Positions 41,301 to 48,504 of a DNA stretch of 48,504 bases are shown here, piece after piece. The notes under the pieces were generated by a model that had not been told where the DNA came from, did not search any database, and saw nothing but the letters and a program-made list of their open reading frames with translations. Numbering within the stretch: position 1 is the stretch's first letter; the number at the start of each line of letters is the position of its first letter. Source of the DNA: Symsagittifera roscoffensis (taxonomy: Eukaryota > Xenacoelomorpha > Acoela > Convolutidae); contig NC_087062.1 in assembly GCF_963678635.1 (NCBI RefSeq), positions 99,875,705 to 99,924,208 on the forward strand, read 5' to 3'. The position numbers and the translations under genes were made by a program.

Positions 41301-44300
41301 AAAAAATGCTTATCATACAATTCCCATATATGGAAATTGTATGACTGGAATTTTTTTGATGGCGACACAAAAAATTTTTCAAGTAATTTTTAAAATTTGG
41401 CCCAAAAATTTTTTTTTTTTGAACCGCAAATCGAATTTCGTACGCAAACAAACATTTTTCGAAAAAATTTTTTTTGCATGCAAAAATTAATATTTTGTGT
41501 GCATAACGTAGTCCTGGATACGATAAAATTGGCTTTTATTTTCTTTTCACTTAGTTTTTTTTTTCAAAAACGCTGAAAATTCCTATTTCTTTTGTATGAG
41601 GTGTTAATGTATGCCTTGATCAATGTCTGATAATTTGAAAATTCAAAAATTTAAAACAATCACCATTAAAAAATTTTGCCAAAAACTAAAAGTTTGTTGC
41701 TTTTGTTATATCAATTGTGAAAGACAGCCGAACTCAGGTCGTTTTCTATGCATTATAAATGCAAAGACCGTCCAACCTTTGGTGCTTTGAGTAACCAAGG
41801 TCTTTGTCACTTGTGTTCGGCTGCAAACACAACGTTTCAGAAATAAATTTAGAAAGAAAAAATCAAACTTTTTGATTTATGGAAAAACATCTATCATACA
41901 ATTTTCATTTATGGAAAAATGTTTATCATAGAGATTTCATACAAAGTTCTGTACGTATGGCATTGTATGGAATTGTATGACAAGAAGTTTCTCATATATG
42001 GGAATTGTATGATAAGGAGTTTCGGTCATCCCGGGTATGTATGTCTCATATGCTAATTTTAAAACCAATTGACCTGTTGCGCATTAATTGTCTCAAATTG
42101 GTTAAATTATTTTTTCAAACTATCCTAATTCTACGAAAAATGATAACTGGTGAATTTTTCTGACAAATAGTTTTTAAATTTTAACATAAATATTCCGCTC
42201 TCTTAAATTCTAGCATAAGTAAACTATAAACTTTAATTTTTCTTCGTGATAAAGCTTTAAAAAGCTTTTGTTCCGACTTTTGAAAAAAAAGCGGACTACA
42301 TATGCTGAAATGTATATACTATGTGTGAGAAAAATTCATCGGTTATAATTTTTGAAAGTTTATAAAGCGGTTTTGAAAAAAATAATTGGGCCGATTTGAG
42401 ACAATTATCGCATAATTTTTTGCGTTCTTATATCAGGCGTAAGCGTTGAGCGTATTTGAACTTCTACCTTTTTTGCTTGTTATATTTGTAAAATATGTAG
42501 CAGCATAGAATTTTTCGAAAAAATTGTATGCAGCTGTCTTTTACAAATATAACAAGCAAAAAAAGGTAACAGTTCTAATACGTTCAACAGAACGCATCAT
42601 TGTGTTTACTCCCAACAACCCCCTCTACCCCCCCCCCCCGCACTCTTCCACCCCCTCCCCCTCCACGCCCCCAAAGCAGTTTACGAACCCCACCCACCCC
42701 AATTCTAAAGATACTGACTAAAATGACAATATAATCAATTATGATTCATCGGCGCTCTTCCACATCAGCGTGTGGAGGGTCAAATTAAGAAAAAGAACAG
42801 CTGATAGAAAGATGATTTCGTGTATCAGATTTTCTAAATTGATCTTAAAGTGCAGTCGGAACATTCAGCGCTGTGCCCTGATGTACAAGCAGTCTTTTTT
42901 TTGACTCTATACTAACCGTGGACAAGTTGCTGCAAATACTGTGGATAATGAGGAAGTTGTACTCGTGCGCCTTTGAGATCCTCGGGCGACTGTCCGTAAG
43001 CTAGGACCCCCTTCTGCCACACTTGCGCGTTGCTGGCTGTCACCACCCGACTTGCACTGAGAGCACAATCATCTGCGACATTAAAGGAGACTAATCATTG
43101 CAATAATGAGTCACTGATCATACCGCACTTCACTTACTCGCAAATTGACTTCTCGGGTCGAGCTGCTCACTGTATATTTCAACGGTCTCGCCCAAAAAAA
43201 TGAATGTGCTCGACCCGGGCGAGATATGTTGTAGACCATCTCGACCGAATTCGGGCATGTTCGAAATTCAATTATGATAAGTTATCCAAACTTGATTGTT
43301 TTTAATTATGCTTTTCGGGTAATATCTCAGAATGCTTTTTTATCAGAATGAAATTATTGGGTTTTTTGCAACTTTAATGCTCTGCAGAGATGCTCAATTT
43401 TTGGTTTATCTTATGAATACTCTGGTTTTCAATTTGAGTCAATAACATTATAAACTTATATTCGAAAAAAGTTTACCGCGGATAACCGGTGTTTTTGACC
43501 ATTCTTGAGATTTTTTTCGACCGTGCTCCAGGTTTGTTTTGACTGCACTCGATCAAAGTTTGCAACGTTTCTACTGTGCTCGGGGTATGTTTTGAGTTTT
43601 TGTTCGACCCAAACCCCTGTCTCGACTGTTATTGTCTGGTCGAGCACAGAAATGTGCTCTACTTTGAAAGTCGATTATTAGTGAGCACTTCGACTGGGGC
43701 TGTACTGACAGCTTTATAGCAACCTGCAATTGCTCCATCAAAGAGGGGGTACTACATCACTGTGAGGTAACGTGAAAAAAACAAAACCTTCTAAGTACCA
43801 CGGGGAAAAAGATCAAGTAAGGCTCCAAGTACCGACCCCTAGTTTTTTAACACGGGAAATAGTATTGAAACATGCTTGGAGAGGGCTTTTGGTTGAAAAG
43901 AGAAAACGAAGAAAAAAAATATACTCAGTTAGCCTTAAGAGTTGAAAAATGAATTAGCGCGTGGTACTAGTGTTGGTATAAAAAGGTAGCTGGAAATGGA
44001 ATTTCCACTATAATGTTTCATCTGGAGCGAAATTTAACTTAAGCTTTCCAACTTTTCTGTTAACTTATAATGCTATATCTGAATGAGAGAAACTGGTGTT
44101 TGCTGGTAAAAGTTTGGTGTATAAATGAAGCTAGAAGAAATTGAAGCAAATATAAACAAGACTGCTCGTATCAGGGCGAAGCCCTGAATGTTCTGACTGC
44201 CTTTTAAGGTTTATGGAGCAGTAATAACATTAAAAAATTCAATGAAATAAAACAAAATGAAAAAAAAAAATTTCTAAAATTTGAAATTTTTTAAATAAAA

Positions 44301-47300
44301 ATCATCCCCCCACACGCCATATAAAGTACAAAAGGATAGATTTCGCTCCTTGTAACAAACCAATTATGGCAAATAGGCTTCTTTTAACCAATTTGGAACG
44401 ATTTCTAAGATGGATTAACTCTCCGCTTACGCGCTAATAACGCGAAATATATCGCGCGTTAATTGTCCCAAATTGGCCAAAATGGCAATCTTTAAACCCC
44501 CGTAACTTTACGAAAAATGATCACAGGTGAAATATCTTTTCAAATTTGAGCTCAGGACAACAATACCTTTCGAATGATATTAAAAATTTCCGTCAAAAAT
44601 GGCTAGTTAAAAAGTCGAAAATTGTCTAAAGAAAAAAAACCCACCCCGAGCACAAATATTCCGTTACTTTCGTATCGAAAGTCGGAACAATTACAAGAAA
44701 GAACAAAAAGTGGTGAAACCTTTTAAATTTGGAGGGACCTGTTGGGAAATCTTAGCAAAGTATTCCTAGTCATTTTTATCCGCAGAACGAAGTGATTTGG
44801 CTTATTGTTGTTCCGACTTTCGATACGAAAGTAACGGAATATTTGTGCTCGGGGTGGGTTTTTTTTTCTTCAGACAAATTTCGACTTTTTAACTAGCCAT
44901 TTTTGACAGATTTTTTTATATCATTCGAAAGGTATTGTTGTCCTGAGCTCAAATTTGAAAAGATATTTTACCTGTGATCATTTTTCGTAAAGTTACGGGG
45001 GCTTAAAGATTGCAACTTTGCGATTAACGCGCGATATATTTTGCGCTATTAACGCGTAAGCGAAGAGTTAATCGGTCTTAGAAATCGTTCCAAATGTGTT
45101 AAAAGAAGTTTATTCGCCATAATTGGTTTGTTACAAAGAGCGAAACCTATCCTCTTGTACTTTATATGGCGTGTGGGGGATGATTTTCATTAAAAATTTC
45201 AAATTTTAGAAAATTTTTTTTTTTCATTTTGTTTTATTTCATTGATTTTTTTAAATGTTAATACTGCTCTAAACCTTCAAAGGCAGTCGGAACATTCAGG
45301 GCTTCGCCCTGATACGAGCAGTCTTGTTCCGACTTTCGATACGAAAGTAACGGAATATTTGTGCTCGGGGTGGGTTTTTTTCTTCAGACAAACTTCGACT
45401 TTTTAATTAGCCATTTTTGACAAAAAATTTTTATCATTCGAAAGGTATTGTTGTCCTGAGCTCAAATTGGAAAAAATATTTTACCTGTGATCATTTTTTG
45501 TAAAGTTATGGGGGTTCAAACATTGCCATTTTGGCCATTTTGGGACAATTAACGCGCGATATATTTCGCGCTATTAACGCGGAGATTTTTTTCATATATG
45601 AAAATTGTATGATAAGCATTTTTTGTCAACCCGGGTAGCGTGGATTGGAGGAAGAAGACTTTCCAAAATAGAGGATGTTCATAGCAAGTACAATACAGTA
45701 TATTTCAATTATTGCAGGCCACATTTCAGCTCAAAAAACTATTTTGCTTTATAGGAAGCCAATCGAATGTTATCGAATGTTTGAAGAATGAGCAACGAGA
45801 GACCAGCTTAAGTTGGGACCAACCTCTCTCCAAATACATTTCTTTGCATTTAGATAACACCAGTGACTGAAGTTAGAGTTTCACAATTTATAGCAAAAAA
45901 ACTCTCGTAGATTACAGATCGTTCAGCGAAAACAGCAAGTTGCTATTACAGAAGAAGAATTGTTCACATTCCGACATTTTTTTCAGTGACTAATCAGTTT
46001 AATTTTTCTCAAATTTTCAAGTTGAACCAAGTTGTGAGCGCCCAAAAGAAAAGTTAGCTTTCATAGACTCCTTCTAGTCCATACATCAATGGAGGTTTTT
46101 ACTGGATCCAGTCATCAGTATATAGTTCTCGGTTAACAGAGTATTTAAACCAGCAGCAAAAAAAAACCAAAATTGATGCTGCGGTTTTGATTACCTTATA
46201 GGCAGAGCAATGGTTAAAACATCGATTCGGAAAACTAACCTCACAAAAAGAAGTTGATTTGATTTTTTTCTGGTAAAACTCAATACTAACATACTACCCT
46301 AACTGCAGAGTTAACTCACAGTTCTTTCGATCTATTTTAAAAATCTCCACTGCTTATTTTTGACAAAGATTTTACCCAAAAAACGTCCCTCATAACTGTC
46401 AGACGTACCAATGTTGAATTAGAAGTTTTGGGGGATCGCAGTACATGTTTTGTAATAGACATTCTGACAAAATTGTAAAACCTAATCATGGCGCGACGCT
46501 AGGAACAAAACGTAATGATGCTTCCTTTAGAGATACTCCACATTTAGTGAACACCCAATTGCCTCGCTTTGTGCAACACAATGTACTTACTCATTCTATT
46601 GAGAGAAGATTGTAGTTACAAATGGCAACTTTATCAAAAAGGGTTCTTCGAAATTGAGTTTTTCTATGTTTGTGAGGCAACGAAAACATGCTTGACTGTC
46701 GAGGATAAGTTATAAAGAGGATCCAGCTGATGTTGATGATGCCGGCTCACAAGCAGAAAATGCTGATGCGCATAAAGCCTATGTAAGACAATCAACTGAA
46801 GTAAAATGAGGAAGCGTAATTCAAATCAGAAGAGGAATTTGAGAAATGGAGGAAATTAATTTCAAATAAAAAAAGAAGAAGTTTTTCTGCAATCGCAAAG
46901 TATTCGGCACTTGTCTCGAAGGCATGGTGATCCTAAACTTGATCGCTTTCACATACCTTTTCGGGGCAACTTTTTGCGGTTTTTACGGAGCGTTGCTTGT
47001 TTTTTTCCACTCCCTTCCGGAGTTTTTGCTCAACATAAACAGATTGTTTCTTTATTTCCTCCATTTTTGGATAGCTGTATGCCAGTTTGCATACTCATTG
47101 CTGGTCAATGAGATTGCTTGACGAAACTTGAACAATCACTCGCCATCTTTTTCTGCTTTTTAATCGTAATGTTGCTCCACTGCGCTTACATCCGGCGCGA
47201 GAGGAATGTGAATCAGTGTTCCTTCCCTGCTTAATATACTGTTACGAATTGTCGCCTGTTACGAATTAAGGGGACTAACGATATATTTCTTCTTTTAACC

Positions 47301-47708
47301 ATAAGCCCTTTCCCCGATTTATTCAATACTGTTCCTCCTGTTAAAACCACAGGATTCGGTACTTGGAGGCACAATTGAGGTTGTTTCCCGCGGTACACCT
47401 ATCTGCGATCTTGATTTTCCCTCAGTAACGAACAGTGCTGTAGTACCGCCCTGATGGAGCGAAGGCTGATTATTATACTGATCCTAACCAGCTAACAAGC
47501 AGTCAAAACCTTTCAGTGATTCAGAGAGCAATCACAAGTTAACAAAAAAAGGGACAGAAACGAGAAGACTCACCTTTCGGCAGCACCAAGCAAAACGTTG
47601 ATCCATCATTTCTGCACAATTGTTTGGCGTCGAAAACCTTAGAGAGATGACTCATTTGTCTAGGCAGTAGGACTAGTTTGATGCCGAATTGAAGGTAAAC
47701 AGCCAAAC
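35196..47708 (-). CDS. Gene 2: GT11 alpha-1,2-fucosyltransferase-like, 3' five exons
   Basis: Joining, in coding order, 47574-47708, 42917-43072, 39449-39696, 35937-36081 and 35196-35392 gives 292 residues with matching phases (1, 1, 0, 1) and a final TAA. Family features: LAVYLQFGIKLVLLPRQM (the region after the GRLGNQ motif), GYYAEFRSKMIFREDIL, VYVHMRMGDY (the HxRRGDY donor-site motif), the block around FYVIGYYNRDVEEFF, and DVLIMSYGSYGDFGALLG near the end. Known GT11 enzymes are Golgi type II membrane proteins moving fucose from GDP-fucose to galactose. The start, anchor and stem are beyond the window. Odd: the second Arg of HxRRGD is Met, and the Trp usual in the GxWxA motif is Phe. Confidence 0.85.
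35937..36081 (-). CDS. Gene 2 exon, fourth visible
   Basis: 145 bp, phase 0 to 1, acceptor TTGTTTCAG, donor GTGCAGG/GTACTG. Encodes KSVFYVIGYYNRDVEEFF and QYQVVLVAAQEKR, the central Rossmann-like strand region of GT11. Confidence 0.8.
36106..36474 (-). mobile_element. HINE-like repeat, degenerate
   Basis: Minus-strand copy: ACAAGACTGCTCGTATATCA at the start and a decayed GAAAGTAAGAACAA at the end. Lies in gene 2 intron 4. Confidence 0.6.
36475..37497. other. Gene 2 intron 4, featureless part
   Basis: AT-rich intron sequence (on the - strand gene). No coding or repeat signal that I can support. Confidence 0.4.
37498..38205 (+). mobile_element. HINE-like repeats, a fragment and copy c
   Basis: 37498-37636 is an inner fragment (ACAATTAACGCGCGATATAT). 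A nearly full copy runs 37703-38205 and ends with an intact stem-loop CAGGGCTCCGCCCTG followed by ATACGAGCAATCTTG. Confidence 0.65.
38206..39448. other. Gene 2 intron 3 left part
   Basis: Includes a HINE-like 3' tail at about 38310-38355 and three GTTTCAG words at 38811-38851, the heptamer seen in the LTR leader. Near 39170-39245 a short direct repeat (CCTATTCCCTATC...AATACAT) occurs. No gene. Confidence 0.45.
39449..39696 (-). CDS. Gene 2 exon with the GDP-fucose motif
   Basis: 248 bp, phase 1 to 0, acceptor ACGTTTCAG, donor TATGAG/GTAAAG. Encodes GYYAEFRSKMIFREDIL, a CSRGTNC pair that could form a disulfide, VYVHMRMGDYRGHM and SKTRYLQDAFNNV. This is the strongest evidence for GT11. Confidence 0.85.
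39731..40102. mobile_element. hAT MITE (family T), complete, reference copy
   Basis: CAGGGGCGGATCTAGG to CCTAAATCCGCCCCTG with the perfect 8-bp flanking duplication ATTAATAG (39723-39730 and 40103-40110). No coding capacity. Confidence 0.9.
40103..40563. other. Gene 2 intron, no feature seen
   Basis: AT-rich spacer between two hAT MITEs. Confidence 0.4.
40564..40855. mobile_element. hAT MITE, 3' truncated
   Basis: Starts CAGGGGCGGATCAAGG and follows the family to about 40855, where homology ends without a right terminus. Confidence 0.65.
40883..41106. mobile_element. M1 MITE, 3' part
   Basis: Shows the AATTATGATGGATTG-type words and ends ATCCATAGGCGGTCTGTGCAGC, a decayed M1 terminus, directly at the TA that also begins the M2 element. 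Confidence 0.55.
41109..42035. mobile_element. M2 MITE, complete, TA-flanked
   Basis: CCCGGGTTGACC at the left and GGTCATCCCGGG at the right, each bordered by TA (41107-41108 and 42036-42037). Subterminal ATGCTTATCATACAATT words recur in both orientations. It has no ORF. Pieces occur at 29100-29240, 45587-45636 and 47893-47946. Confidence 0.75.
42267..42450 (+). mobile_element. HINE-like repeat, degenerate 5' part
   Basis: TTTGTTCCGACTTTTGAAAA followed by decayed inner sequence. A matching 3' tail (GCAGTCGGAACATTCAGCGC) appears at 42852-42895, so the copy was split. Confidence 0.5.
42451..42582. repeat. 132-bp near-perfect hairpin
   Basis: Left arm CGTATTTGAACTTCTACC... pairs with right arm ...GGTAACAGTTCTAATACG. 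The inner stretches GCTTGTTATATTTGTAAAA and TTTTACAAATATAACAAGC are fully complementary. The loop is near TTTTTCGAAAAAA (42511-42523). Confidence 0.85.
42917..43072 (-). CDS. Gene 2 exon, second visible
   Basis: 156 bp, phase 1 to 1, acceptor TGTCGCAG, donor CCACG/GTTAGT. Encodes DDCALSASRVVTAS through LPHYPQYLQQLVH, the variable part of GT11 before the GYYAEF motif. Confidence 0.75.
43155..43702. mobile_element. Possible TIR element with GTCGAGC words
   Basis: GGTCGAGCTGCTCACT at the left is inverted at the right as AGTGAGCACTTCGACT. Inside, GTCGAGC, TCGACC and GTGCTCG words recur about ten times. No ORF or clear target duplication. Confidence 0.45.
43703..44156. other. Gene 2 intron, no feature seen
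   Basis: AT-rich spacer between the TIR element and the inverted HINE-like pair. Confidence 0.4.
44157..44690 (-). mobile_element. HINE-like repeat copy d
   Basis: A full-length minus-strand copy, with ACAAGACTGCTCGTATCAGG at the left and CGAAAGTCGGAACAA at the right. Terminal stem-loop CAGGGCGAAGCCCTG. Confidence 0.75.
44807..45327 (+). mobile_element. HINE-like repeat copy e, best preserved
   Basis: From TGTTCCGACTTTCGATACGA through the palindromic block AACGCGCGATATATTTTGCG to AGTCGGAACATTCAGGGC, stem-loop CAGGGCTTCGCCCTG and GATACGAGCAGTCTTG. It runs directly into copy f. Confidence 0.78.
45325..45586 (+). mobile_element. HINE-like repeat copy f, truncated
   Basis: Begins at the end of copy e in head-to-tail fashion. 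It stops after ATTAACGCGGAGATTT, where a 50-bp M2 MITE end (to ACCCGGGTA at about 45637) replaces the rest. Confidence 0.75.
45638..46923. other. Gene 2 intron 1 (between visible exons 1 and 2), no feature seen
   Basis: 1.3 kb of AT-rich DNA. No coding signal, splice chain or recognised repeat. Confidence 0.4.
46924..47121 (+). CDS. Small hydrophobic ORF, uncertain
   Basis: 65 codons on + inside a gene 2 intron. The product is almost wholly hydrophobic with two likely membrane spans (LIAFTYLFGATFCGFYGALL and LFLYFLHFWIAVCQFAYSLL). GC content is higher than nearby DNA. The frame stays open upstream of the ATG. It may be a fragment of a membrane-protein exon or chance. I do not recognise it. 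Confidence 0.25.
   Translation: MVILNLIAFTYLFGATFCGFYGALLVFFHSLPEFLLNINRLFLYFLHFWIAVCQFAYSLLVNEIA
47574..47708 (-). CDS. Gene 2 exon, N-terminal-most visible
   Basis: 135 bp, phase 1 to 1, acceptor ATATTTTCAG, donor CGAAAG/GTGAGT. Encodes LAVYLQFGIKLVLLPRQM and SHLSKVFDAKQLC, matching GT11 sequence just after the N-terminal glycine-rich motif. The preceding exon must lie to the right of 47708; only repeats are seen up to the window edge. Confidence 0.8.
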
Positions 47709-47815
47709 CTGAAAATATGATGGTGAAATTAACTCTAAACGAATCCTGTTTCTTTGTGACTTCGTTTTTGCAAGAATTATTCGTTGCCTTCTTGCAAACT
47801 TTATTTAAAAAGTGA

Positions 47816-48398
47816 CAACAAGACTGCTCGTATCAGGGCCAAGCGAAGCCCTGAATGTTCCGACTGCCTTTTAAGGTTTATGGAGCAGTAATAACCCGAG
47901 TTGAACTCCATAAACTGAAAATGCTTATCTTACAATTCCATACATCAAACCTAAAAAATTAAAAGTAATAAAATAAAATGAATTTTTTTTCTAAAATTTG
48001 AAATTTTTTATAAAAATCATCCCCCCACACGCCATTTAAAGCACAAAAGGATGAATTTTGCTCCTAGTAACAAATCAATTATGGCAAATAGGCTTCCTTC
48101 AACCAATTTGGAACAATTTCTAAGACGGATTAACTCTCCGCTTACGCGTTAATAGCGCGAAATATATCGCGCGTTAATTGTCCCAAAATGGCAATCTTTA
48201 AACCCTCATAAATTTATGAAAAATGATCGCAGGTGAATTATCGTTTCAAATTTGAGCTCAAGACAACAATAACTTTCGAATGATATAAAAAAAAATCTGT
48301 CAAAAATAGCTAGTTTAAATAGTCGAAATTTGTCTGAAGAAAAAAAACCCACCCCGAGAACAAATATTCCGTTAGTTTCGTATCAAAGTCGGAACAAT
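47816..48398 (-). mobile_element. HINE-like repeat copy g with M2 fragment inside
   Basis: Minus-strand copy whose stem-loop region reads CAGGGCCAAGCGAAGCCCTG. At 47893-47946 a piece of M2 MITE end (AACCCGAGTTGAACTCC...) interrupts it. Confidence 0.72.
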
Positions 48399-48425
48399 AA
48401 CGCTATGATTTTGTTTTGCCCTTAC

Positions 48426-48504
48426 TGTTCCGGCCTTTGATACGAAAATAACGGAATATTTGTGCTCGGGTTGGGTTTTTTTTTCTTAGACAAATTTCGA
48501 CTTT
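48426..48504 (+). mobile_element. HINE-like repeat copy h, cut by window end
   Basis: TGTTCCGGCCTTTGATACGA onward, same orientation as copy e. With copy g it forms an inverted pair spaced by 27 bp. Confidence 0.65.

Noticed and set aside
42601-42721. Pro/Ser-rich frame over C-runs
   Set aside because: Product of C-rich low-complexity sequence within an M1-like repeat.
1-48504. Window length close to that of phage lambda (48.5 kb)
   Set aside because: No phage genes or dense operons; the content is intron-exon genes and eukaryotic transposons.

Overview
The window is nuclear DNA of an invertebrate metazoan. The coding segments are short, relatively GC-rich exons with GT-AG introns. They sit in AT-rich introns filled with degenerate transposons, including metazoan-type BEL/Pao and Ty3/gypsy-like LTR elements, hAT and TA-flanked MITEs, and a Helentron/HINE-like repeat. 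There is no bacterial or phage gene organisation. I cannot name the species.

Layout: (1) 1-28739 is dominated by one + strand gene. I reconstruct it as 12 exons (2926-28739) from splice sites and codon phase. All 11 junctions are phase-compatible, giving about 1063 residues without a stop; the 5' end lies outside the window or was missed. The N-terminal half is Ser/Arg/Gly-rich and looks disordered. The C-terminal half carries a recurrent Cys-x-Cys-(S/G)-x-N motif ending in paired cysteines. I do not recognise the family. (2) The 11.1-kb intron 13617-24711 holds a nested stack: a hAT MITE (8-bp target duplication at 13774 and 24182), a roughly 400-bp tandem duplication that includes the end of the exon, and a 9.5-kb LTR retrotransposon (14463-23945). 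The retrotransposon has gag, a textbook -1 frameshift site (T TTA AAC directly before the gag stop), protease, no reverse transcriptase or integrase that I can find, and an unrecognised basic/coiled-coil ORF near the 3' end. Its LTRs contain a 104-bp exon-like segment.

(3) 28740-35195 is intergenic repeat: HINE-like copies, hAT MITEs, and a broken BEL/Pao integrase with one LTR. (4) 35196-47708 on the - strand is the 3' part (five exons, 292 residues) of a GT11 family alpha-1,2-fucosyltransferase-like gene. Its introns are loaded with the same repeats, a 132-bp near-perfect hairpin and two inverted pairs of the HINE-like repeat. The upstream exons lie beyond the right edge.

The two host genes converge (tail to tail) across the repeat-rich interval. 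Nothing in the sequence links their functions. The retroelements and MITEs explain most of the noncoding DNA, and several can be ordered in time by nesting.
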